Shown in pieces: positions 18,108 to 25,463 of a stretch of DNA of 64,000 nucleotides (the stretch's first letter is position 1; each line of letters begins with the position of its first letter). The translations under genes were made by a program, and so were the position numbers. This DNA comes from Companilactobacillus sp. (GTDB lineage Bacteria > Bacillota > Bacilli > Lactobacillales > Lactobacillaceae), in assembly GCF_022484265.1 (NCBI RefSeq), contig NZ_JAKVLR010000001.1, positions 1,364,001-1,428,000 on the forward strand, read 5' to 3'. Under the pieces are notes generated by a model that saw only the letters and a program-made list of their open reading frames with translations, ran no database searches and had not been told where the DNA came from.

Positions 18108-18134
18108 ATTATATTTCTTTATAAACTTTGTCAA
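18108..18134 (-). promoter_or_regulatory. Promoter of the cysteine leader and mccAB
   Basis: On the minus strand TTGACA (18134-18129) and TATAAT (18113-18108) are both perfect consensus hexamers with a 15-bp spacer, slightly short. A strong constitutive promoter fits control by attenuation rather than by a repressor. Confidence 0.75.
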
Positions 18135-18142
18135 TTATTTTT

Positions 18143-19729
18143 TCATTCTTGTTGATTGATCGGGTCTAAAACCAATGATTCTGAAAGCAATATCTCACTA
18201 GTCAAACTGTATATGTATTTTGAGTCAAATTTGTGTTCCAAAGATATATCATGCAAGTATTTACGTTCTTCCGTAAATGCGTACATCAATGCCCGACGTT
18301 CTTGTAATTTCTGATCTTCGTCAAAATCAAATGCATTCTGATTAACGCCACGCCACTGATGCAAAAAATCACCAGTAGTATTATCTGCATTTTGATCTTG
18401 TAAATCATAAATGACCGACTTACGAACCGATTCATCAATATCCATTTTTTTAACTCGGCCAATTCCTCTTTGAACCATTTTTTCACGAATGACACTCATT
18501 TGATCCAAAATATGGGAATCATTTTCAGTCCCTGGCAGAATGAATCTAAACAAAATTGTTGGAACAATCATACTCAAAATGATGACGACAGTTTCAACCA
18601 GGACCAATAGGTTGAATTTTTGAAGCGATAAAACCTTACTGCTTACACTGAATACCATGGCTAAAGTAACGGCACCATGGATTCCGCCAAGTGAGAAAAC
18701 AATCGAATCTTTAGACGTATTTCTCAAAACAAATTGTGCATATAAATAACGAATTATTAACGATATCAAGTACATCACGATTCCGACCCAAAGCCAAACT
18801 AAAGAATGAGTAATTTCATTAAAGTTATCACGGATAATGCGAATCAAAGTGATCCCTAAAACTACAAAAACAAAACTATTTAAAACTTCCGAAATGAAAT
18901 TCATTAATGAAACGCCAAGATGAAATTGATGTGGCGAGGAAAACCGACTGCGACTCGCTTCACTGTTATTGATCAATCCGGCACAGACAACTGCAATAAT
19001 TCCAGACATCTGTAGTTCTTCTGCCAAATAATAAATCACAAATGGCGTAATTAAAAAGATAATGGTCTGCGATGAGATAACATTAATGTGCGATCTTAAT
19101 AGCATTTGACGAAACAGCATTAATAAAAATGAAATTACCGAGCCTAATATCATCCCGCCAATTGCTGAATACAGGAAACTACCGGCATTTTGTGCAAAAG
19201 ATAAATGTCCAGTTTCAAACCAAGCCATTCCGGCAGCTAACAAAATAATTCCTGTAGCATCGTTAAATAAAGACTCAAGCTTTAAATTTTTCTCCACATT
19301 TTGCGGAACCTGTCGACCTTCAACAACTGAACCAAACGCTGTTGCATCTGTTGGCGTACTGATTGATGCCATGATCAACGCTAATGGAAATCCTAATGCA
19401 AAAATAAGATTGATCGACCAACCGACTACAACCGCAATAATGACGGCTAATAATACTGCTGTGCCGATAATTGACCCAGCCTGTCTAACAATCGTATTAT
19501 TGCGTGTCTGCTGTCCTTCGAAATATAACAAAGGAGCCACAATCAGAAACATGAAAACTTCGTTGTCAAAATTTAGAATCAGTTTATCCGTATATGGAAT
19601 TAGTCCAAATACTATCCCCACTGCAAGGTTGATATACGTATTCGATAGATTTGGCACAAAACGTGCCAAAATATTAGCAATAGCCACCGCAATCACAATT
19701 GTTATCGATGAAACAAACACTTCCATCAT
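18143..19729 (-). CDS. Na+/H+ antiporter, CPA1/NhaP family
   Basis: 528 residues from the ATG at 19729, preceded by AGGTGGGAG. It has about twelve hydrophobic segments and the CPA1 core phrases ALIMASISTPTDATAFGSVV, KLESLFNDATGI (the conserved ND pair for cation binding) and a Gly-rich GGIHGAVTLAM. A hydrophilic tail of about 110 residues follows the last helix. It exchanges cytoplasmic Na+ or K+ for protons across the membrane. The MarR-family gene lies 17 bases upstream on the same strand and may regulate it. Confidence 0.85.
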   Translation of the reverse strand: MMEVFVSSITIVIAVAIANILARFVPNLSNTYINLAVGIVFGLIPYTDKLILNFDNEVFMFLIVAPLLYFEGQQTRNNTIVRQAGSIIGTAVLLAVIIAVVVGWSINLIFALGFPLALIMASISTPTDATAFGSVVEGRQVPQNVEKNLKLESLFNDATGIILLAAGMAWFETGHLSFAQNAGSFLYSAIGGMILGSVISFLLMLFRQMLLRSHINVISSQTIIFLITPFVIYYLAEELQMSGIIAVVCAGLINNSEASRSRFSSPHQFHLGVSLMNFISEVLNSFVFVVLGITLIRIIRDNFNEITHSLVWLWVGIVMYLISLIIRYLYAQFVLRNTSKDSIVFSLGGIHGAVTLAMVFSVSSKVLSLQKFNLLVLVETVVIILSMIVPTILFRFILPGTENDSHILDQMSVIREKMVQRGIGRVKKMDIDESVRKSVIYDLQDQNADNTTGDFLHQWRGVNQNAFDFDEDQKLQERRALMYAFTEERKYLHDISLEHKFDSKYIYSLTSEILLSESLVLDPINQQE

Positions 19730-19746
19730 AGCTCCCACCTACTTAC

Positions 19747-20172
19747 CTAATCTGAAAAAACCTCTAGTATATTTTTCAATCCCTCTTTAACAATGCCTTC
19801 GTTGTCTAATCCGACTGCTTGGCAAAGTTTATCCTCAGTTTCTGAGAAATACTTGCGAATACTTTTCGACAACTGTCGTGATTTGGGAGTCAACAAGATT
19901 CGTTTTAATCTGGCATCGTTTTCCATTGGCACCCGGACCAATAAATCGTTTTTCTCCATCAATTTTAACGCACTCGTAGCACTTGCACGTCGAATATTAA
20001 ATTCTGATTCGATATCTTTTTGAAAAATATATTTATCGTTTTCCAGACGAGATACATAATCGATAATGCTGATCTGCATCCGTGTCAATCCCAGTGTTTG
20101 GGCAAATTTGTCAGCGTCTCGCGAAAGAACGCTATTGGTTTGTTTGATCAAAACTCCAAAAATTCTATCCAT
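19747..20172 (-). CDS. MarR family transcriptional regulator
   Basis: 141 residues from the ATG at 20172; an ATG at 20184 lies upstream of the AGG ribosome site and is less likely. The winged helix reads LTRMQISIIDYV ... DIESEFNIRRASATSALKLMEKNDLLVRVPMENDARLKRILLT, typical of MarR. It is divergent from a DHA2 efflux pump and upstream of the antiporter. The divergent region contains several inverted repeats, so it most likely represses both directions and is released by a toxic ligand. Confidence 0.88.
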   Translation of the reverse strand: MDRIFGVLIKQTNSVLSRDADKFAQTLGLTRMQISIIDYVSRLENDKYIFQKDIESEFNIRRASATSALKLMEKNDLLVRVPMENDARLKRILLTPKSRQLSKSIRKYFSETEDKLCQAVGLDNEGIVKEGLKNILEVFSD

Positions 20173-20194
20173 AATCAACCTCATAGTTTGATTT

Positions 20195-20267
20195 CTAACA
20201 TAAAATTATACTAGCACATTTATAATGAATTATGTTATAACATCATATGTTAGTTCGAATTCTAACT
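20195..20267. promoter_or_regulatory. Divergent operator region of MarR regulator and efflux pump
   Basis: Three related repeats are visible: CTAACAT at 20195-20201 mirrored by ATGTTAG at 20247-20253, the 12-bp perfect palindrome ATGTTATAACAT at 20232-20243, and TAGTT...AACTA arms at about 20251-20268. They share the element TGTTA/TAACA and lie where both promoters must be, as expected of MarR binding sites. Confidence 0.55.
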
Positions 20268-20281
20268 ATTTAGGAGGACCT

Positions 20282-21676
20282 ATGCAAGAAAAACAATTAA
20301 ACGCTCGTCTAATTTTGTCGATCGTCGCTGCTGGATTGATGTCATTTTGTGGAGTCGTCGTAGAGACTGCCACCAACGTGACCTTCCCAACTTTGATGCG
20401 ACAATTTAACGTTAACACCGCAACAGTTCAATGGATGACGACAGGATATTTATTGGTCGCATCGATCATGATGCCATTGTCCGCTTACTTAAAACACAAT
20501 TTTACTTCCAAAAAACTTTTTATCATGGCTGCTAGTTTGTTTGCAATCGGTCTGATCATCGATAGCATCGCACCCATTTTTCCAATTCTCGTTCTCGGCC
20601 GTGTCATTCAAGGAATTGGCGCCGGAATTGCTTTACCATTGATGTTCAATATCATTCTCGAACAAGCTCCCGTTTCAAAAATCGGCCTGCTGATGGGGAT
20701 TGGTACTCTGATCACTGCCATCGCACCGGCAATCGGGCCCACTTTTGGTGGTCTAGTAGTAAACTCACTAGGCTGGAGAAGCATCTTCATCTTGCTGCTA
20801 CCGATTGTAATCATTGCCTTGATCATGGGAGCTTTGGCAATCAAACAAGTCAATCCTTTGCAAAAAACTAGTTTGAACTTAGCTGGTTTATTGTTGATCT
20901 CAATCGCCTTCGTCGGTTTGATCTTTGGATTCAGTAACCTTTCAATGTTAGTTTCAAAACCAATCAACTTCTGGGTACCCTTTATCATTGGTGTCTTAGG
21001 ATTAATCGGATTTATTCAACAATCTAAAAAGAGCAACAACCCATTAATCGATATCAAAGTTTTAAAGAATACCAAGTATTCTCAACATTTAGCCGCCTTT
21101 TTCCTAGTCCAATTAGGAGCTTTAGGCATGTCTTTTGTGCTTCCAAATTATATTCAACTAGTCAACGGAAAAACTGCTTTGGTAGCTGGATTAGTCGTGC
21201 TTCCTGGTGCTGCTTTAGGCGCAGTCTTTGCACCGCTTGGCGGCAGTATCCTTGATAAATTAGGAGCCAGAAAACCTATCTTGAGTGGAATTTTTCTCGA
21301 AATAGTTGCTATGTTCTTATACGTATTATTTGGACGTCACTTATCTGATACTCTCATCTTGTCATTCTATCTGCTATTCATGCTGGGCATGGGCTTTGCC
21401 ATGGGAAACATTATGACCAACGGATTAAAGCAACTACCTCCGGAAAAAAATGCTGACGGGAATGGATTTTTTAACACGGTCCAACAATTTGCTGGTGCAG
21501 TCGGAACTTCGATCGTATCTACTATCGTAACTATTTCACAAAGCGCTTCAACGCCGAAAAGTTACGGTTTGAGAACGGCAATTGGTTCACAAAATTCATT
21601 TATCGTGATGCTCATATTCTTGATAATTGCGCTAATACTGTTAAATCTAGCTACAAACGAAAGAAAAAAAGTATAA
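20282..21676 (+). CDS. MFS drug efflux transporter, DHA2 (14-TM) family
   Basis: 464 residues from the ATG at 20282, directly after TAGGAGG; an in-frame start at 20225 lies in the operator region. Motifs are WMTTGYLLVASIMMPLSAYL, the motif-A-like LGRVIQGIGAGIALPLMFNII, and motif C AIGPTFGGLVVNSLGWRSIF, placing it with EmrB/QacA/LmrB proton-drug antiporters. It is divergent from the MarR gene and probably induced by the drug it exports. The substrate is unknown. Confidence 0.88.
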   Translation: MQEKQLNARLILSIVAAGLMSFCGVVVETATNVTFPTLMRQFNVNTATVQWMTTGYLLVASIMMPLSAYLKHNFTSKKLFIMAASLFAIGLIIDSIAPIFPILVLGRVIQGIGAGIALPLMFNIILEQAPVSKIGLLMGIGTLITAIAPAIGPTFGGLVVNSLGWRSIFILLLPIVIIALIMGALAIKQVNPLQKTSLNLAGLLLISIAFVGLIFGFSNLSMLVSKPINFWVPFIIGVLGLIGFIQQSKKSNNPLIDIKVLKNTKYSQHLAAFFLVQLGALGMSFVLPNYIQLVNGKTALVAGLVVLPGAALGAVFAPLGGSILDKLGARKPILSGIFLEIVAMFLYVLFGRHLSDTLILSFYLLFMLGMGFAMGNIMTNGLKQLPPEKNADGNGFFNTVQQFAGAVGTSIVSTIVTISQSASTPKSYGLRTAIGSQNSFIVMLIFLIIALILLNLATNERKKV

Positions 21677-21696
21677 AAACTTTTTCACAATTTCTC

Positions 21697-21723
21697 TTGC
21701 AACCGTTTGCCATGTGCTATACT
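21697..21723 (+). promoter_or_regulatory. Promoter of glycerol facilitator gene
   Basis: TTGCAA and TATACT with an extended -10 (TGC before TATACT) and a 15-bp spacer. About 95 bases of leader follow, containing CTTAG/CTAAG arms at 21751-21778 that could form a hairpin; no known RNA family was recognised there. Confidence 0.5.
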
Positions 21724-21822
21724 TATTAATCGTTACGGTCTGATTTGAGGCCTTAGAAGACTACAAAGCCATGCTAAGCAAGAGATTCGACTGTGCAAAT
21801 AAATTTATGGGGTACAGAATTT

Positions 21823-22545
21823 ATGCACTACACACTATTTATTCGCTGCGTGGCTGAATTTATGGGAACCGCTTTGATGGTTGCTTTAGGTAATGGCTCA
21901 GTAGCAAACGTTGAACTTAAGGGAACGAAAGGATTCCACGGGGGGTGGATCCTGATAGGTTTCGGTTACGGTATCGGGGTTATGATCCCAGCCATGATGT
22001 TCGCTGGTATTTCTGGAGCACAGATCAATCCAGCCATGACATTGGCACTTGCCGTTAACGGACAATTTCCTTGGGCAGAAGTATTCCCCTACGTCTTAGC
22101 ACAAATGCTAGGAGGAATTTTTGGACAAGCTTGTATCGTGGCTGCATACAAGCCATACTACAATCACACGACTAATGCGGAATCGATCTTGGGAACATTC
22201 TCAACTATCGATAACGAACATAGTCAATTAAACGGTTTTATCAACGAGTTCTTAGGAACATTTGTCCTAGTACTTGGAGCAGTCGCATTGACAGCCGATA
22301 AAATCGATTTGAGAGCTGATTTTATCGGACTAGGATTCCTAGTTATGGCCCTAGTTGTTTCACTTGGTGGAGCAACCGGACCAGCACTTAACCCAGCTCG
22401 TGATCTTGGACCAAGACTTTTGCACGCAATCTTACCATTGCAACACAAAGGTTCATCCCAGTTCAGTTATAGTTGGGTACCAGTAGTAGCACCAATTCTT
22501 GGCGGAATTTGTGCAGTTAAAGTCTGGAGTGTATTCTTCGGATAA
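21823..22545 (+). CDS. glpF: Aquaglyceroporin (glycerol facilitator)
   Basis: 240 residues from the ATG at 21823, with GGGGTA ten bases upstream; a GTG at 21793 lacks a ribosome site. Six membrane helices and two half-helices are visible with both NPA boxes, NPA at 69-71 and NPARD at 190-194. The Asp after the second NPAR is the usual mark of glycerol-conducting members rather than pure water channels. It lets glycerol or other small polyols, and in lactobacilli often also water and dihydroxyacetone, enter the cell. No glycerol kinase lies beside it. Confidence 0.9.
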   Translation: MHYTLFIRCVAEFMGTALMVALGNGSVANVELKGTKGFHGGWILIGFGYGIGVMIPAMMFAGISGAQINPAMTLALAVNGQFPWAEVFPYVLAQMLGGIFGQACIVAAYKPYYNHTTNAESILGTFSTIDNEHSQLNGFINEFLGTFVLVLGAVALTADKIDLRADFIGLGFLVMALVVSLGGATGPALNPARDLGPRLLHAILPLQHKGSSQFSYSWVPVVAPILGGICAVKVWSVFFG

Positions 22546-22550
22546 AAAAA

Positions 22551-22580
22551 AGCAGATCACTATGATCTGTTTTTTTTTTT
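22551..22580 (+). terminator. Terminator after glpF
   Basis: CAGATCA and TGATCTG arms around a three-base loop, followed by a long T run. Confidence 0.88.
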
Positions 22581-22713
22581 ACCTAAATTTGTAATTTACC
22601 TCAATCTAACTACAATCATAACCGCAAAAATAGTAGAATATTATATAATTTATATTGTATGACATAGCATAACTATCGCCATGTCGGTTAACAAAGAAAC
22701 GGGGATTAAATAT

Positions 22714-23379
22714 ATGATATTTTGTGGAAATTGTGGGGCAAAAATTCCAGATAACGTTAAGTTCTGCCCAAAGTGTGGCGCAAAGGTTAGCGATTTTAGT
22801 GCTCCAAAGAACGAGGAAAAGCAACCAACAGCAAACCCAAGTGCTTCAAGTCAAGCAGTACCAAATCAACAAGCCGCTCCAGTTCAACAACCTACTCAAC
22901 CAATGAATGGTACTCAACAAAATCAAACATCAAATACGAAATCTTTATTGCAAAACCCTAAAATCAAAGAACACAAGACATTGATCATCATCGCTTTAAT
23001 CGTTATTGTCGTTGGTGGATTTATGTTCTCGAGAACTGCAAAGTATCGTGACATGACAATGAGCTCATCATCAAAATCTGAATATATTAGTAGTTGGATG
23101 ACTACTAATGATGACGATATTGGTGTAACTGCGACTGTCGAGAATAATCGAGTAATTTTGAAAGCTAAAGAAGAAGGAAAATTGATTGATTTCTTAGATG
23201 AAACTAATTATGCCAAATCAGAATTAACCTTCCTTAGAACAAGCATCGAAAAAACTTCTTCAGAAGCAAATCGTGAATGGGGTCCCAATTACATCGTCGA
23301 AGTACAAGATGAAAGTGGCAACACCGTAGTTACTGCCCAAAACGGAATACTTAAAACAGACCATTTGCTTGAAGCATAA
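22714..23379 (+). CDS. Zinc-ribbon membrane protein, paralog 1
   Basis: 221 residues from the ATG at 22714 (GGGGATT upstream). It starts with a four-cysteine zinc ribbon, CGNCGAKIPDNVKFCPKCGAK, at residues 4-24, followed by a 70-residue Gln/Asn/Pro-rich linker, one membrane helix (TLIIIALIVIVVGGFMF) and an extracellular C-terminal domain of about 115 residues. Such a cytoplasmic ribbon with an external domain occurs in TcaA- and YvbJ-like proteins of Firmicutes, whose ligands are mostly unknown. The next gene is a close paralog with the same layout. Function is not known. Confidence 0.7.
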   Translation: MIFCGNCGAKIPDNVKFCPKCGAKVSDFSAPKNEEKQPTANPSASSQAVPNQQAAPVQQPTQPMNGTQQNQTSNTKSLLQNPKIKEHKTLIIIALIVIVVGGFMFSRTAKYRDMTMSSSSKSEYISSWMTTNDDDIGVTATVENNRVILKAKEEGKLIDFLDETNYAKSELTFLRTSIEKTSSEANREWGPNYIVEVQDESGNTVVTAQNGILKTDHLLEA

Positions 23380-23410
23380 TTTTAAAATATGAGTTAGGGG
23401 ATAAATAAAT

Positions 23411-24115
23411 ATGATGTTTTGTGGAAATTGCGGAGCAAAAATTCCTGAAGGAGTTAAGTTCTGCCCTAAGTGTGGTGCTAACGTTGCTCAATTTAGTGCA
23501 ACTAATGATTCTAGTGATAGCAATAATACTCAACATAGCCCTGTAAACAACCAACAACCACCTGTTCAGAACCTAAATACTAACGTTTCAAATCAACAAC
23601 AAAATTTTAATCAAAATAACTCCGGCAACTTCGCCACAAAGATCAAAAAACATCGAATTCAAATAATCTTCGCGGTATTAGTATTGATTGTTGCATTATT
23701 TGCATTCACGAAGACAACAACGTATCGAAATGCAGCCACAAGTGATGCAGACAAATTAAGTCTATTCAAAAAATGGGCTAACGTTAGTGATTCTGGTCCT
23801 TATTCATCCAACTTGAATCATATGACCTATGATGAAATGAAAACAGCTGGTGGAGATTGCACCTGGACCTTAAATGATAAAACAATTACTTGTAAGACCG
23901 TTCAAGGTAGTGATTTCAATGCATATTTGATGGATAGTGATTTATATGGTGATAATATTACTGAAAGGCTCATCAAAGATGCAACCTATGCTTCTAGTCA
24001 GGCTCTGCAACAATGGGGAAAAGGATATTCTCTCAACCTTGAAGACTGCCAAGGGAAAACATGGTTAGTTGTCCAAGACGGAAATATCCAAACAAACAAA
24101 TTGGATAGAAATTAA
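23411..24115 (+). CDS. Zinc-ribbon membrane protein, paralog 2
   Basis: 234 residues. It has the same plan as its neighbour: zinc ribbon CGNCGAKIPEGVKFCPKCGAN, Asn/Gln-rich linker, membrane helix (IIFAVLVLIVALFAF) and an external domain. The end of that domain (SSQALQQWGKGYSLNLEDCQG...) aligns by eye with the first paralog (SSEANREWGPNYIVEVQDESG...). The external domain carries three cysteines (GGDCTW, TITCKT, LEDCQG) that the first paralog lacks. It is 31 bases downstream of paralog 1 with GGGGAT before the ATG, probably the same transcript. Confidence 0.7.
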   Translation: MMFCGNCGAKIPEGVKFCPKCGANVAQFSATNDSSDSNNTQHSPVNNQQPPVQNLNTNVSNQQQNFNQNNSGNFATKIKKHRIQIIFAVLVLIVALFAFTKTTTYRNAATSDADKLSLFKKWANVSDSGPYSSNLNHMTYDEMKTAGGDCTWTLNDKTITCKTVQGSDFNAYLMDSDLYGDNITERLIKDATYASSQALQQWGKGYSLNLEDCQGKTWLVVQDGNIQTNKLDRN

Positions 24116-24219
24116 TCGGTTTAAGCAATCATTAGTCTTGCTTAATTATTGATTTAGCTTTAACCTCAAACGATATTATTGTATTATGAACTTGAATTAA
24201 TTAGGGGGAGAAATACAAC

Positions 24220-24402
24220 ATGTATTGTTCAAACTGTGGGGAAAAAGTTGATTCAGATTTAAAATACTGCGACAAATGCGGTATGGAATTATTGGACAAG
24301 GGATCTAAAATTAAAGATCCGAAAATAGTCCGTAATTGTAAAAAACAAATTTACCAACGTCAATCTTGGTATTCACACGTTATTGCATTTTGGGGATATT
24401 AG
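24220..24402 (+). CDS. Short zinc-ribbon protein (60 aa), probably truncated paralog
   Basis: The ribbon CSNCGEKVDSDLKYCDKCGME is intact, and GGGGGAG precedes the ATG. After a short charged stretch the frame ends in SWYSHVIAFWGY without the membrane helix and outer domain of the two upstream relatives. It may be a remnant of a third copy, or a working small ribbon protein. A terminator follows at once. Confidence 0.55.
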   Translation: MYCSNCGEKVDSDLKYCDKCGMELLDKGSKIKDPKIVRNCKKQIYQRQSWYSHVIAFWGY

Positions 24403-24403
24403 A

Positions 24404-24436
24404 AAAGCAGGTAGCTAATCGCTATCTGCTTTTTTG
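24404..24436. terminator. Bidirectional terminator overlapping a stop codon
   Basis: AAAAGCAGGTAGC and GCTATCTGCTTTTTT arms. The stop codon of the minus-strand surface-protein gene (24415-24417) lies inside the stem, so this hairpin ends both convergent transcripts. Confidence 0.8.
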
Positions 24437-25359
24437 AGTTCATGGACATCCCTGCTCGACAGCCAGCCGGTCTCGGTGACTCGATACAAGGTCGTTCCAT
24501 TAATATTAATTTTTCGATCAGTGTACCAAATGTTTTGGTCGGTCAAAATCCCACGTGAAGTAACTCGACCCTGGCAGTCAAAAAGCCGAATGTCCGTAGC
24601 TTCATTTGCCTCAACTCGACACTCCAACGGTTGATACTGAATCACGTCTTGTGCATTGACCCAAACGTCTCGTGCAATCTCCAAATAAGTCGTCCCGTGC
24701 AAATCGGCACAGTGAGAAACTTTCAAATCATAATTATTGGCCATATTGTAAATTGTCAACCCTTGGCCGTTGAACACTGGGATAATGCCATTACTAGAAT
24801 ACGTCATAAAGAAACCTGACAAACTAGTCCGATGGTCAAAAATTGAGTCCAAAGTCTCAGTCCGCCTAGGCGACTTCTGATTTTGAAGCGGCACCACGTA
24901 AACTTTTTGATGAGGATTGTCGGCTGAAACGATAGCAAAATTCCAATAATCTGAGGTGAACCGGTAGCCAGGAGGACATTGGATCCTGACCTTGGATTTT
25001 TCAGGGCCACGAATAGTCCCACGACAGATCTCATGCTCAGTCTTGGTCATAAAGTGAATCTTATTTTCAATAATTGTTCCGGGAGCAACACGTTTGATGT
25101 TTGAATTATTCTTATTGCTAGGTTTTACTTTTAAATCTACCAATTTTATAACCACTCCTTTAGTTAGGACTGGGTGAAGCACAAAATGCGCCGATTGACC
25201 ATCCGCCAAAACGAAACCTTCGGGAACTCGATGCGTGATATCAATTATCAATCCAATCTCACCCGTTATGAAAATAGCCGAAATTATCGATCCATTATAT
25301 TCAAAATTTACCTTTATCGTAACCATTTCACGGTCATTATTCAATTGACTTTTACGCAA
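24415..25359 (-). CDS. SLAP/DUF5776-like repeat protein without signal peptide
   Basis: 314 residues from a TTG at 25359 (AGAGG upstream); an ATG at residue 12 is an alternative. The N-terminal part (NFEYNGSIISAIFI...RVPEGFVLADG...) resembles the first module of the 630-residue protein at 28638-30530, and the C-terminus carries two divergent repeats of the local type (TTYLEIARDVWVNAQDV and TTLYRVTETGWLSSRDV). Unlike its neighbours it has no signal peptide and no linker, and its repeats have lost the strict YRVSTNEW core. It may be a decayed copy, or a protein working in the cytoplasm; the former seems more likely. Confidence 0.65.
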   Translation of the reverse strand: MRKSQLNNDREMVTIKVNFEYNGSIISAIFITGEIGLIIDITHRVPEGFVLADGQSAHFVLHPVLTKGVVIKLVDLKVKPSNKNNSNIKRVAPGTIIENKIHFMTKTEHEICRGTIRGPEKSKVRIQCPPGYRFTSDYWNFAIVSADNPHQKVYVVPLQNQKSPRRTETLDSIFDHRTSLSGFFMTYSSNGIIPVFNGQGLTIYNMANNYDLKVSHCADLHGTTYLEIARDVWVNAQDVIQYQPLECRVEANEATDIRLFDCQGRVTSRGILTDQNIWYTDRKININGTTLYRVTETGWLSSRDVHELKKADSD

Positions 25360-25435
25360 TTTAAAAACCTCTTATATTAACCCCATAATATCCGCAAATT
25401 AGTCAAAATGTTATCAATTAGCACTTTAAAATATT

Positions 25436-25463
25436 AAAAAAAGCCTTTATCAAAAGGCTTTCT
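25436..25463 (-). terminator. Terminator of the 722-residue surface-protein gene
   Basis: On the minus strand AAAGCCTTTTGATAAAGGCT forms a short stem followed by seven T, immediately after the stop codon. Confidence 0.8.

Noticed and set aside
17918..18134. T-box or SAM riboswitch before the cysteine operon
   Set aside because: The conserved T-box sequence and the SAM riboswitch core were not found, and the stretch is taken up by a well-formed leader ORF.
20221..20281. Longer start of the DHA2 pump at 20225
   Set aside because: It would translate through the operator region, and TAGGAGG sits directly before the ATG at 20282.
21724..21822. Known riboswitch in the leader of the glycerol facilitator gene
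   Set aside because: Only a short possible hairpin is visible and no family consensus was recognised.
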